Below, piece after piece: positions 42,265 to 50,990 of a stretch of 64,000 nucleotides of DNA. Origin of the DNA: Bradyrhizobium sp. 199 (GTDB lineage: Bacteria; Pseudomonadota; Alphaproteobacteria; Rhizobiales; Xanthobacteraceae); assembly GCF_023073355.1 (NCBI RefSeq), contig NZ_JADPJI010000012.1, positions 1-64,000 on the forward strand. Reading direction: 5' to 3'. How positions within the stretch are numbered: position 1 is the first letter of the stretch; every line of letters starts with the position of its first letter. Made by a program: the position numbers and the translations under genes. The notes under the pieces are model-generated. The model worked only from the letters and a program-made list of their open reading frames with translations, had not been told where the DNA came from and searched no databases.

Positions 42265-43494
42265 TTAGCTGGATTTTGATTTCAGCATCGCGGTTGTCAA
42301 TGGCACCAAAAGGATACCCCGGTCGCTCAATGTCTTGGTCCAGGCGCCGATGCGCTCGATCGAGACGGGCAGGGCGGAGGCCATGCCGACCGCGGCGCCG
42401 CGCTCGCGTGCCGCCGCTTCGAGCTTGCTCAGGGCACGGTCGATTTCGGCCGGGGTCGGCACCACATCGATGGCGATGTCGCCCTTGCCGAACGGCATGG
42501 CCTGGTTCGCTGCCGCCTGTGGCGCGATGCTGCGGGGCGAGGAGCCGTCGTCGAAGAAGCCCAGGCCGCGCTTGGCCGCCTCGCGGATGATCGGCTGCAT
42601 CGCCGGCTCCGTCGCGATGAAGCGGGCGCCCATGAAATTGGTGATGCCGGCATAGCCCTGCATCCGGCTCAAATGCCAGTACAGGCGGTCCATGTTCTGG
42701 TCGGCGCTGAGCGAGGTCAGCAGCGTCTGCGGCCCCGGATCGTTGTCGGGGAAGTCGTAGGGCTCCATCGGGATCTGCAGGAAGATCTCGTGGCGCTGGG
42801 CGCGGGCCCGCTCGGCCAGCTTGCCGGGATCGGCGCCGTAGGGCGTGAACGCCAGCGTCACCGCCGGCGGCAGCTTCATGATGGCGTCGGTGGTCTTGGC
42901 GGCGCCGACGCCAAGGCCGCCGATCACGATGGCGACTACCGGCATCTTGGCGGCCTTGGCGCGGTCGGCGTCTGCTGCGTAGACGTTGAACGGCTTCAGC
43001 CCGTCCGCGACCGCCGGGATCATGCCGTAGCGTGACTTCTCAAGCAATTTTGGATTGATCCCTGCCATGACAGGCGGCGGCGCGGAGGCCGCGGCATCGC
43101 CCTTGTCGGCGGCTTCGCCGGCGCCGATCACCACGTCGTGGCGGGCGCCGGTGGAGCCGTCGATCATGGTGACCGTCTTCTGCTCGCCGGGCGCGGCCTG
43201 CTTCGCCGCTTCGCTGGTCTCGTGCTTGCCCTCTTGCTTGGTTTCGGACCCATGGCCCGCGGCGGCGGGCTTCTCGTCCGGTGCCTTGTCCGTCGGCTTG
43301 AGCGCGATCCGCGTCATCGGCTCGCCGCCGAGCGGATCCTTGTTGAAGATCGCGAAGCCGGCAAAAGTAACCAGGAACAGGCCGAGCAGGACCGCGAGCA
43401 GCTGCATGGCCGTGAACGGCAGCCGCAGCCGGCGTTTCCGGCGCGGCTTATCCTGTCCGAGCGGGGCGCTCAGATCATCGGCCGTTTCAGTCAT
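42265..43494 (-). CDS. divergent polysaccharide deacetylase family protein (YibQ-like)
   Basis: 409 residues. A cytoplasmic basic N-terminus (KPRRKRRLRLP) and one TM helix (MQLLAVLLGLFLVTFAGFAI) lead to a low-complexity linker of about 100 residues, then a NodB-like/YibQ periplasmic domain: VVAIVIGGLGVGAAKTTDAI, VTLAFTPYGADPGKLAERAR, FLQIPMEPYDFPDNDPGP, and GASARG-like NFMGARFI. The catalytic pattern of true deacetylases is altered, as usual for this divergent family. Genes for CtpA and an EnvC-like protein lie upstream on the same strand, a neighbourhood shared with E. coli envC-yibQ. Confidence 0.85.
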   Translation of the reverse strand: MTETADDLSAPLGQDKPRRKRRLRLPFTAMQLLAVLLGLFLVTFAGFAIFNKDPLGGEPMTRIALKPTDKAPDEKPAAAGHGSETKQEGKHETSEAAKQAAPGEQKTVTMIDGSTGARHDVVIGAGEAADKGDAAASAPPPVMAGINPKLLEKSRYGMIPAVADGLKPFNVYAADADRAKAAKMPVVAIVIGGLGVGAAKTTDAIMKLPPAVTLAFTPYGADPGKLAERARAQRHEIFLQIPMEPYDFPDNDPGPQTLLTSLSADQNMDRLYWHLSRMQGYAGITNFMGARFIATEPAMQPIIREAAKRGLGFFDDGSSPRSIAPQAAANQAMPFGKGDIAIDVVPTPAEIDRALSKLEAAARERGAAVGMASALPVSIERIGAWTKTLSDRGILLVPLTTAMLKSKSS

Positions 43495-43585
43495 GCGCGA
43501 TCCCGAATCACTGCGAATGACGATACCACGCCGGGGTCAAGCGGCGGCAGGCCGGGAAAGGCCGGGGACGCCACGAGTTCCAAGC

Positions 43586-43615
43586 AAAAAGGGCGGCTCC
43601 AGGAGCCGCCCTTTT
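43586..43615 (-). terminator. terminator of the ctpA gene
   Basis: AAAAGGGCGGCTCC-AGGAGCCGCCCTTTT is a perfect inverted repeat. On the minus strand the T-run follows the stem, 25 bases after the ctpA stop. Confidence 0.85.
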
Positions 43616-43639
43616 CGTCAGATCTTACGATCCCAGGAT

Positions 43640-44998
43640 TTAGTTCGCCGCCTTCGGCTTGTCGGTCGTGGCCTTGTTGTCGCCGCCAGTGGTGGGCGCG
43701 GCGGAGGCGCTGTTCTTGATGCCGTGGAGCAAATCGCCGGCGAGCTTGAGCGCCTTGTCGTCCTTGGCGTCCGGCGGGACGTAGGACTGCGAGCCGGTCT
43801 TCTCGTCGCCGTCGTTCTTGAGATGGCCGCGCAGCGAAGCTTCGCCCTTGGTGTCGGTGCGCGACTTCAGCTCGTCCGGAACGTCCTGCAGCACTTCAAT
43901 GTCGGGCACGATCCCCTTGGCCTGGATCGACTTGCCCGACGGCGTGTAATAGCGCGCGGTGGTCAGGCGCAGCGCGCCGTTGCCGCTTCCGAGCGGGATG
44001 ATGGTCTGCACCGAACCCTTGCCGAACGAGCGGGTGCCGACGATGGTCGCGCGCTTGTGGTCCTGCAGCGCGCCGGCGACGATTTCCGAGGCCGAAGCCG
44101 AGCCGCCATTGACCAGCACGATGACCGGCTTGCCCTTGGTGAGGTCACCCGAATGCGCGGTGCGGCGCTGGGTTTCCTCGGCGTTGCGGCCGCGGGTCGA
44201 CACGATCTCGCCCTTCTCCAGGAACGAGTCGGAGACGGTGACCGCTTCCTCGAGCAGGCCGCCCGGATTGTTGCGGAGGTCGATGACGTAGCCCTTGAGC
44301 TTGTCGCCGATCTGATTCGAGAGGTTGGCGACCTCGCGCTTCAGGCCTTCGGTGGTCTGTTCGTTGAAAGTGGTGATGCGGATATAGGCGATGTCGTCCT
44401 GCTCGACGCGCGCGCGCACCGAGCGAACGCGGATGTTGTCGCGTACCAGGGTGACGTCGATCGGATTGTCCTGGCCCTTGCGGATGATCTTGAGCTTGAT
44501 CTTGGTGTTGACCGGGCCGCGCATCTTCTCGACCGCCTGGTTCAGGGTCAGGCCCTGCACCGCCTCGTCGTCGAGATTGGTGATGATGTCGTTGGCCATG
44601 ACACCGGCGCGCGAGGCCGGCGTGTCGTCGATCGGCGAGACCACCTTGATGAGGCCGTCTTCCATCGTGACCTCGATGCCGAGGCCGCCGAATTCACCGC
44701 GGGTCTGCACCTGCATGTCGCGGAAGCTCTTGGCGTCCATGTAGCTCGAATGCGGATCGAGGCCGGTGAGCATGCCGCTGATGGCGGATTCGATCAGCTT
44801 GGTGTCGTCGGGCTTCTCGACATAGTCGGAGCGCACGCGCTCGAAGACGTCGCCGAACAGATTGAGCTGGCGATAGGTGTCCGCGGTGGCAGCTCGCGCG
44901 CTCGAACCCATGAACACCGCGCGCGGCTGCGTCACGAACAGCGTCAGCGCCGCACCGGTGGCTGCGCTGAGGAGGATTACTGAAGTCTTGCGCATCAT
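43640..44998 (-). CDS. ctpA: S41 family carboxy-terminal processing peptidase CtpA
   Basis: 452-residue periplasmic serine protease. The signal sequence is MMRKTSVILLSAATGAALTL. A PDZ domain (GGLGIEVTMEDGLIKVVSPI, about 90-175) precedes the catalytic core with the nucleophile Ser in GGSASASEIVAGAL and the general base Lys in GTRSFGKGSVQT. A charged C-terminal tail follows. Its ATG overlaps the stop of the EnvC-like gene by four bases (ATGA). CtpA proteases often trim peptidoglycan hydrolases or lipoproteins, consistent with this locus. Confidence 0.94.
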   Translation of the reverse strand: MMRKTSVILLSAATGAALTLFVTQPRAVFMGSSARAATADTYRQLNLFGDVFERVRSDYVEKPDDTKLIESAISGMLTGLDPHSSYMDAKSFRDMQVQTRGEFGGLGIEVTMEDGLIKVVSPIDDTPASRAGVMANDIITNLDDEAVQGLTLNQAVEKMRGPVNTKIKLKIIRKGQDNPIDVTLVRDNIRVRSVRARVEQDDIAYIRITTFNEQTTEGLKREVANLSNQIGDKLKGYVIDLRNNPGGLLEEAVTVSDSFLEKGEIVSTRGRNAEETQRRTAHSGDLTKGKPVIVLVNGGSASASEIVAGALQDHKRATIVGTRSFGKGSVQTIIPLGSGNGALRLTTARYYTPSGKSIQAKGIVPDIEVLQDVPDELKSRTDTKGEASLRGHLKNDGDEKTGSQSYVPPDAKDDKALKLAGDLLHGIKNSASAAPTTGGDNKATTDKPKAAN

Positions 44999-46353
44999 CC
45001 GCGAACCTTCTCGCCTTCATTTGCGGCCCACCATGGGCCTGGATCGATTGGAGTGCCGTCCTTACGGAACTCGACATACAGCACAGGTTGACTCGCGTTC
45101 GTCGCAAGAATGGATGCGACCTGAGAGGTCGATCCCATGGTGGCGACCGGCTCCCCCGTGAGCACAAACTGTCCGATGTTGACCGAAATGCGCTCCATCC
45201 CGGCGATCAGCACATGATACCCGCCCCCGGCGTTGAGGATCAAGAGTTGTCCATAGCTGCGGAACGGGCCGGAATAGACCACCCAGCCGTCACACGGCGT
45301 TGTGACCTGGGAGCCGGGCTTGGTCGCCAGCGAAATCCCCTTCTGGACCCCGCCGACCCCGTCGGAACCGCCAAAATCCCTGATCTTGTTACCGTTAACC
45401 GGAAGCGGCAGCAGGCCCTTGGCCGCGGCGAAGGCAATCGCGGGGGTGGTCCGGGACCGGTCCTTGAAGGCGCCCGGGCCGGATTTGGCGCTCGCGGCCG
45501 CCTTGGCTTCGGCCAGCTTTGCGGCCTCGGCGGCCTTCTCGGCTGCCTTGGCCGCGCTTTGCAGGTCCTGCTCCATCTTGGTGATCAGCCCTTGGAGATC
45601 CCCGACTTGCCTTGACAGCAGGATCGCGCGCGAGTTCTCGGCGTCGAGATCCTTTTCGCGCCCCGCCTGCTGGCGTTGCCGCTCGTCGACGAGGGCGGTG
45701 AGCCGGGTCTGGTCGTTGCGGACCCGGTCGCGGTCCGAGGCGAGCTGGTCGCGCTCGGTGGCGATGGACTTGCGCAAGGCTATGAGCTCGCCGAGCTCGC
45801 TTGCGATCTTTTCGGCGCGGCCGCGCAACTCCGGCACCACGGCCCCGAGCAGCATCGCCGTGCGCAGCGATTGCAGCGCATCTTCGGGCCGCACCAGCAG
45901 CGCCGGCGGCGTGCGCCGCCCGGCCCGCTGCAACGCCGCGAGCACCTCGACGACGTCGGCGCGGCGCGAATCAAGCGAGGAGCGCATCGCCTGCTCGCGT
46001 CCGTTCAGCGCGCGCAACCGTGCTTCGGTGTCGTCGATCTTGCTCTCCACGCTGCGCACATTCGCGGCGGTGTCGATCAGCTGCTGGTTGAGCTGAGTGC
46101 GGTCCTGGCCGAGCGCGGTGATCTCGGCCTTGAGCTTGGCTTGTGCTTCCTCGGCGCTCTTCTGCCTGGCGCGGGCGGCTTCCAGTTCCTGCTCGCGCTG
46201 CTTGATGGCATCGGGCGAGACGGCTGCGGTCTGCGGCGCCGGATTTGCCGTCTGAGCTTGCGCGAGGCTTGCGCCGGCAACGCTTGTGATCAGCAACAGG
46301 TTGAGGAGCGGCGCTCGCATCGTGTCGGCAAAGGTGCTCGTTGTGGCGCGCAT
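44995..46353 (-). CDS. murein hydrolase activator EnvC family protein
   Basis: 452 residues. The signal peptide (ending LAQAQ) is followed by long coiled coils (about 40-265, rich in Glu/Arg/Gln heptads), then a LytM/M23 domain (about 325-450) with GLSL-like features KPGSQVTTPCDGWVVYSG, GGGYHVLIAGMERISV and QFVLTGEPVATMGS. The zinc-ligand His-x-His of active M23 peptidases is not visible, so it is probably a degenerate LytM factor that activates amidases, as E. coli EnvC does. The ATG at 46353 shares one base with the rlmH stop. Confidence 0.88.
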   Translation of the reverse strand: MRATTSTFADTMRAPLLNLLLITSVAGASLAQAQTANPAPQTAAVSPDAIKQREQELEAARARQKSAEEAQAKLKAEITALGQDRTQLNQQLIDTAANVRSVESKIDDTEARLRALNGREQAMRSSLDSRRADVVEVLAALQRAGRRTPPALLVRPEDALQSLRTAMLLGAVVPELRGRAEKIASELGELIALRKSIATERDQLASDRDRVRNDQTRLTALVDERQRQQAGREKDLDAENSRAILLSRQVGDLQGLITKMEQDLQSAAKAAEKAAEAAKLAEAKAAASAKSGPGAFKDRSRTTPAIAFAAAKGLLPLPVNGNKIRDFGGSDGVGGVQKGISLATKPGSQVTTPCDGWVVYSGPFRSYGQLLILNAGGGYHVLIAGMERISVNIGQFVLTGEPVATMGSTSQVASILATNASQPVLYVEFRKDGTPIDPGPWWAANEGEKVRG

Positions 46354-46835
46354 CACGCGCGGTGATAGGGGTGGCCGGCCAGAATGGTGGCGGCCCGGTA
46401 AAGCTGTTCCAGAAGCATGACGCGGACCATTTGGTGCGGCCAGGTCGCAGAGCCGAACGCGATCGCGAGCTTGGCCTTACGGCGCAATTCGGGCGAAAGT
46501 CCGTCCGCCCCTCCGATCACGAAGATAGTATGTCCGGCGCCCTCGTCCCGCCAGCGCGACAGATGCCGTGCGAATACGGTCGAATCCAGATTCTGGCCGC
46601 GCTCGTCCAGCGCCACCAGGATCGATTTTTCCGGAATATGGACAGAGATCGCCGCGGCCTCCTCGCTCATCCGCGTCGCGGTGTCCCGCGCGCGGCTTTC
46701 GGGGATTTCGTGGACCAGGAGCTCGCGGAATCCAAGCTTGCGGCCGGCCTCGTCGAACCGCTCGAAATAGCGGTCGGCAAGCTCCCGTTCGGGGCCCTGC
46801 TTCAGCCGGCCCACCGCAATGACAGCAACACGCAT
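46353..46835 (-). CDS. rlmH: 23S rRNA pseudouridine-1915 N3-methyltransferase RlmH
   Basis: 160-residue SPOUT methyltransferase acting on the 70S ribosome at the decoding-near helix 69. Visible motifs are MRVAVIAVGRLKQGPERELA, FVIGGADGLSP and the knotted C-terminus MVRVMLLEQLYRAATILAGHPYHR. The ATG at 46835 gives the family's standard length; a longer frame to 46880 adds unrelated residues. It is coupled to the EnvC-like gene. Confidence 0.95.
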   Translation of the reverse strand: MRVAVIAVGRLKQGPERELADRYFERFDEAGRKLGFRELLVHEIPESRARDTATRMSEEAAAISVHIPEKSILVALDERGQNLDSTVFARHLSRWRDEGAGHTIFVIGGADGLSPELRRKAKLAIAFGSATWPHQMVRVMLLEQLYRAATILAGHPYHRA

Positions 46836-46925
46836 GATCAGGGTCGCGTTTTCAGGGCCGCGCGCAAGAAGCGCGCGCACGACGCTAGCATGCGCGTCAG
46901 CCGATTCGAAATCGGCTCGATGAGC

Positions 46926-47354
46926 CTAGATCGCCTTCGCCGCCCCTGGACCCTGCGTGTACAACCGCTCGAGATTGTAGAACTCGCGGACCTCGGGTCG
47001 GAACACGTGCACGATCACGTCGCCGGAATCGATCAACACCCAGTCGCAATTGGGCAAGCCCTCGACGTGGATGTTCTTGATGCCGTTTTCCTTGAGGCCC
47101 TTGGCGACGTTTTCCGCGATCGCGCCGACGTGCCGGTTCACCCGGCCGGTGGTGACGATCATGTAGTCGGAGTACGCCGATTTGCCGCGAAGGTCGATGG
47201 TGACCGTCTCTTCCGCCTTCATGTCGTCGAGGCGGGAGAGGATCAGGCTCAGCGTCTTGTCGGCGTCGGGTTGCGCCTTCAAGGCCGCAGCTTTGGTCGA
47301 TGTTTTACGCGCCGGCTTGGTAACCTCGGGTAAAACAGGCTCTGTCTTGGACAA
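46926..47354 (-). CDS. rsfS: ribosome silencing factor RsfS
   Basis: 142-residue RsfS/Iojap protein that binds ribosomal protein L14 (uL14) and blocks subunit joining during starvation. The core (LSLILSRLDDMKAEETVTIDLRG, YMIVTTGRVNRHVGAIAENV, CDWVLIDSGDVIVHVF and EVREFYNLERLY) is complete. There is no ATG before the conserved first helix; the start used here is TTG at 47354. The internal ATG at 47222 would delete that helix. The N-terminal ~30 residues are a variable Lys/Ala-rich extension. Confidence 0.9.
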   Translation of the reverse strand: MSKTEPVLPEVTKPARKTSTKAAALKAQPDADKTLSLILSRLDDMKAEETVTIDLRGKSAYSDYMIVTTGRVNRHVGAIAENVAKGLKENGIKNIHVEGLPNCDWVLIDSGDVIVHVFRPEVREFYNLERLYTQGPGAAKAI

Positions 47355-47495
47355 TACAGATGTGGTCAGGGACCATTCCTTTCACTGTATCGCGAACGCC
47401 GAATCCGGCACTCACTGGTTACACTACATCATGTGGGGTTAAGGGTTTCAATATGCCAGAGAGCCCGAGGCGCCACGATGCCCGCAAGGTCTGAC

Positions 47496-48077
47496 TCACT
47501 TCGTACCTTTCCAGCTTCCGTCGGGGTTCCGTAAGCCGGTTGAAGAGAGATTCAGCTTCATTCCTGTCAGGAAGACCCAGGCGGGCGCCGGTCGATCCGC
47601 AAGCAGCGCTGCCTCGTTCTCCGGCACGCGGTAGCGCCGGAGCGCCTGGGCGGCGGGGGAGGCGAGGGCGCGAAAGCTCTGCGGCGGGCGATCGATCACC
47701 GCAATCGGCACCTGGTCGGCGATGCGCCGCCAGTGCTGCCAACGATGGAATTGGGAGAGGTTGTCGGCGCCCATGATCCAGACAAAGCGCAAGCCCGAGA
47801 GGCGGCGGCGCAAGGTGTTGATCGTGTCGACAGTATAGCGGGTACGAATGACGGATTCGAGACAGCTGACCTCGATCCGCGGGTCGTCGGCAACGTCGCG
47901 CGCCGCCTGCATGCGTTCGCCGAGCTCATGCAGCGTGCCGTTCTCCTTCAGTGGATTGCCTGGCGTCACCAACCACCAGACGCGATCGAGCTGAAGGCGC
48001 TTCAGCGCAAACTGGCTGATGGCGCGATGGGCCTGGTGCGGCGGATTGAACGAGCCGCCGAGCAGGCCGATCCGCAT
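47496..48077 (-). CDS. nadD: nicotinate-nucleotide adenylyltransferase
   Basis: 193-residue nucleotidyltransferase converting nicotinate mononucleotide to deamido-NAD. GGSFNPPHQAHRAI contains the (T/H)xGH-like nucleotide loop, WWLVTPGNPLK is the alphaproteobacterial signature, and FVWIMGADNLSQFHRW and ISSTG-like LNLSSTGLRN follow. The ATG at 48077 is used. An in-frame TTG at 48140 would add 21 residues (starting L-S-N-N-F-V) and is plausible because alphaproteobacterial NadD proteins often carry an N-terminal extension. It lies between proA and rsfS in one run. Confidence 0.93.
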   Translation of the reverse strand: MRIGLLGGSFNPPHQAHRAISQFALKRLQLDRVWWLVTPGNPLKENGTLHELGERMQAARDVADDPRIEVSCLESVIRTRYTVDTINTLRRRLSGLRFVWIMGADNLSQFHRWQHWRRIADQVPIAVIDRPPQSFRALASPAAQALRRYRVPENEAALLADRPAPAWVFLTGMKLNLSSTGLRNPDGSWKGTK

Positions 48078-48160
48078 GCCCGAGATGTGGGTTGGTATGG
48101 CCTGCGCGAAGAAACGTGGCGCGACGAAATTGTTGCTCAATGCCCCGCGCCCTGCGTCGT

Positions 48161-49456
48161 TTACGGCCGCGTCTGCCCGGTGCCGTGAACGCGATATTTG
48201 AAGCTCGTCAGCTGCTCGGCGCCAACCGGGCCGCGGGCATGGAAACGGCCCGTGGCGATGCCGATCTCGGCGCCGAAACCGAACTCGCCGCCATCGGCGA
48301 ATTGCGTCGAGGCATTGTGCAGCACGATCGCCGAATCGACCTCGCTCAGGAATTTGTTCGCCGCACGCTCGTCCGCGCTCACGATCGCGTCGGTGTGATG
48401 CGAACCGTGGTTCCGGATATGCGCGATGGCGCCGTCGACGCCGTCCACCACCTTCGCCGCGATGATCGCGTCGAGATATTCGGTGTCCCAATCGTCCTCG
48501 CCGGCAGGCTTTACGCGCGCGTCGATTTTCTGCACGGCGTCGTCGCCGCGCACTTCGCAGCCCGCCTCGATCAGCATCTCGACCAGCGGCTTCAGATTTT
48601 TACCGGCAGCAGCGCGATCGACCAGCAGCGTCTCGGCCGCGCCGCAGACGCCGGTGCGGCGCATTTTGGCGTTGAGCACGATCGACTTCGCCATGGCAAG
48701 GTCGGCGCTGGCATCGACATAGACGTGGTTGACGCCTTCGAGATGCGCGAAGACAGGCACGCGCGCTTCCTGCTCGACGCGTGCGACGAGGCTCTTGCCG
48801 CCGCGGGGCACGATCACGTCGACGGCACCGTTCAATCCCGACAGCATCATGCCGACCGCCGCGCGGTCGCGCGTCGGCACCAGCGTGATCGCAGCTTCAG
48901 GCAGGCCGGCTTCTCGCAGGCCTTGCACCAGGCATTCATGGATCGCGCGGCAGGAGCGGAAACTGTCGGAGCCGCCGCGCAGGATCACGGCATTGCCGGA
49001 CTTCAGGCACAGCACGCCCGCGTCCGCCGCGACATTGGGCCGGCTCTCGAAGATCACGCCGACGACGCCGAGCGGCACGCGCACGCGCTCGATGGTCATG
49101 CCGTTCGGCCGCTGCCAGCTCTCGGTGACGATGCCGACGGGATCGGCAATGCCGCGCACGATGCCGATGCCTTCGGCCATCGCCTCGACCCGCGCTGGCG
49201 TCAGCGTCAGGCGGTCGATGAACGAGGAGGTGGCATTGCCCGAAGCGCGGGCCTCCGCGACGTCCTCGGCATTGGCGGCGAGGATCGCCGCAGCATTGCC
49301 GCGGATCGCCCGTTCCATGGCCTTGAGCGCCCGGTTCTTCTGCTCCGGCGGCGCCAGCGCCAGCACGCGCGCGGCAGCGCGGGCACGGGTCCCGAGATCG
49401 GACATCAGCGCCTGAAGATCGGCATTGCCGTCGACGGCTTTGAGGGGGGCGGCCAT
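48161..49456 (-). CDS. proA: gamma-glutamyl phosphate reductase
   Basis: 431 residues, normal length. An aldehyde-dehydrogenase-fold enzyme reducing gamma-glutamyl phosphate to glutamate semialdehyde in proline synthesis. The catalytic Cys is in MRRTGVCGAAETLLVD, the NADPH region is GVIFESRPNVAADAGVLCLK, and GSHHTDAIVSADE is near the end. It follows proB, so the pathway's two first steps are encoded together. Confidence 0.96.
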   Translation of the reverse strand: MAAPLKAVDGNADLQALMSDLGTRARAAARVLALAPPEQKNRALKAMERAIRGNAAAILAANAEDVAEARASGNATSSFIDRLTLTPARVEAMAEGIGIVRGIADPVGIVTESWQRPNGMTIERVRVPLGVVGVIFESRPNVAADAGVLCLKSGNAVILRGGSDSFRSCRAIHECLVQGLREAGLPEAAITLVPTRDRAAVGMMLSGLNGAVDVIVPRGGKSLVARVEQEARVPVFAHLEGVNHVYVDASADLAMAKSIVLNAKMRRTGVCGAAETLLVDRAAAGKNLKPLVEMLIEAGCEVRGDDAVQKIDARVKPAGEDDWDTEYLDAIIAAKVVDGVDGAIAHIRNHGSHHTDAIVSADERAANKFLSEVDSAIVLHNASTQFADGGEFGFGAEIGIATGRFHARGPVGAEQLTSFKYRVHGTGQTRP

Positions 49457-49577
49457 TGGAGTTTGAACCTTCTGCTAAGGCGGTGTCCTAGCACGGAAAT
49501 CCCGCATTTGCGAAGGGCGGGAAGGGTATGGCAGGGCCCTGGATGGCGGGTAGGCTAGACCAGTGGCCCCACCCGAT

Positions 49578-49662
49578 GTCATTCCGGGGCGGTGCGCAAG
49601 CACCGAACCCGGAATCTCGAGATTCCGGGTCTGGTCCGTCGGACCATCCCGGAATGCCGGGG
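49578..49662. repeat. palindromic repeat between proB and proA
   Basis: Bounded by GTCATTCCGGGGC and its near inverse complement, with a perfect palindrome ACCCGGAATCTCGAGATTCC GGGT at 49607-49630. It belongs to the same family as 13724-13853. Confidence 0.8.
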
Positions 49663-49671
49663 CAAAAGGGC

Positions 49672-50793
49672 TTACCCGCCCACCACCAGATCATCCCGGT
49701 GGATCATCTCCGACCGCCCGCTGATGCCGAGGATGGCCATCACGCCGGGGGAGGAGCGGCCCTTGATCCGTTCGGCGACCTCGGCGTCATAGGCGATCAG
49801 GCCGCGACCGACCTCGCTGCCATCAGGACCGCGCACGATCACAGCATCGCCGCGGGCGAATTGGCCCTCGACCTTGATCACGCCGGCCGGCAGCAGGCTG
49901 GCGCCGGCGCGGAGCGCCGTCACTGCGCCGGCATCGATGGAGAGCGTGCCCTTCGGCTCCAGCGTGCCCGCGATCCAGCGCTTGCGCGAGGTGATCGGGT
50001 TGGCCGGCGTCAGGAACCAGGTGCAGCGGCCGCCATCGGCAATCGCCTGCAGGGGATGCTCGATCTTGCCGGAGGCGATCAGCATATGCGTGCCGCCTGT
50101 GGTGGCGATCTTGGCGGCCTCGACCTTGGTGCGCATGCCGCCGCGCGACAGCTCGGACTCGGCGTCTCCCGCCACCGCCTCGATCTCCGAGGAGATGCTC
50201 TCGACCACCGGAATCAGCTTTGCGTTCGGGTTGTTCTTCGGCGGCGCGTCGTAGAGGCCGTCGATGTCGGACAGCAGCACCAGCAGGTCGGCGCTCGCCA
50301 TGGTGGCGACGCGCGCGGCGAGACGGTCGTTGTCGCCGTAGCGGATCTCGTTTGTCGCCACCGTGTCGTTTTCGTTGATCACGGGGATGGCGCGCCATTC
50401 CAAGAGCTTGCCGATGGTGGAGCGCGCGTTGAGATAGCGGCGGCGCTCCTCGGTGTCCTGCAGCGTCACCAGGATCTGGCCCGCGCCGATGCCGTGGGCG
50501 CCCAGCACCTCCGACCAGATCCGCGCCAGCGCGATCTGTCCGACGGCGGCGGCGGCCTGGCTCTCTTCCAGCTTCAGCGGACCGCGGGGCAATTTGAGGC
50601 GGCTGCGGCCGAGCGCGATCGAGCCGGAGGAGACGACGAGAACGTCGCGGCCTTCCTGGTGCAGCTTGGCCATGTCGTCGGCGAGCGCGGCGAGCCAGGA
50701 CGCCCGCACCTCACCCCTGTCGGAATCCACCAGTAGAGCGGAGCCGACCTTGACGACGATGCGGCGGAATTGACTGAGTTCGGGGCTGGCCAT
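49672..50793 (-). CDS. proB: glutamate 5-kinase
   Basis: 373-residue ATP-dependent kinase starting proline synthesis. The amino-acid-kinase domain shows RRIVVKVGSALLVD, VVSSGSIALG and INENDTVATNEIRYGDND; the C-terminal PUA domain (about 280-360, RALRAGASLLPAGVIKVEG) is present. Feedback inhibition by proline is typical of the family. It is divergent from the solute-binding-protein gene. Confidence 0.96.
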   Translation of the reverse strand: MASPELSQFRRIVVKVGSALLVDSDRGEVRASWLAALADDMAKLHQEGRDVLVVSSGSIALGRSRLKLPRGPLKLEESQAAAAVGQIALARIWSEVLGAHGIGAGQILVTLQDTEERRRYLNARSTIGKLLEWRAIPVINENDTVATNEIRYGDNDRLAARVATMASADLLVLLSDIDGLYDAPPKNNPNAKLIPVVESISSEIEAVAGDAESELSRGGMRTKVEAAKIATTGGTHMLIASGKIEHPLQAIADGGRCTWFLTPANPITSRKRWIAGTLEPKGTLSIDAGAVTALRAGASLLPAGVIKVEGQFARGDAVIVRGPDGSEVGRGLIAYDAEVAERIKGRSSPGVMAILGISGRSEMIHRDDLVVGG

Positions 50794-50990
50794 GTGTATA
50801 TGTGCTGGCGCGTGTGGCGAATTGCTCGGCTTGGTGACGGCGGAGCAAACAAGCGGCGCCGATAAGGCCTGCTTTTGCAGCAGGACGATGTCCCGCGCAA
50901 GGCGGCCGGCATGTTAAAGGATGAATGCCGGGTTGTCCCGGGCGGCCGTCCGGCTCTCATGCTGCGAACCACAACGGGTGGAGGAAACCA

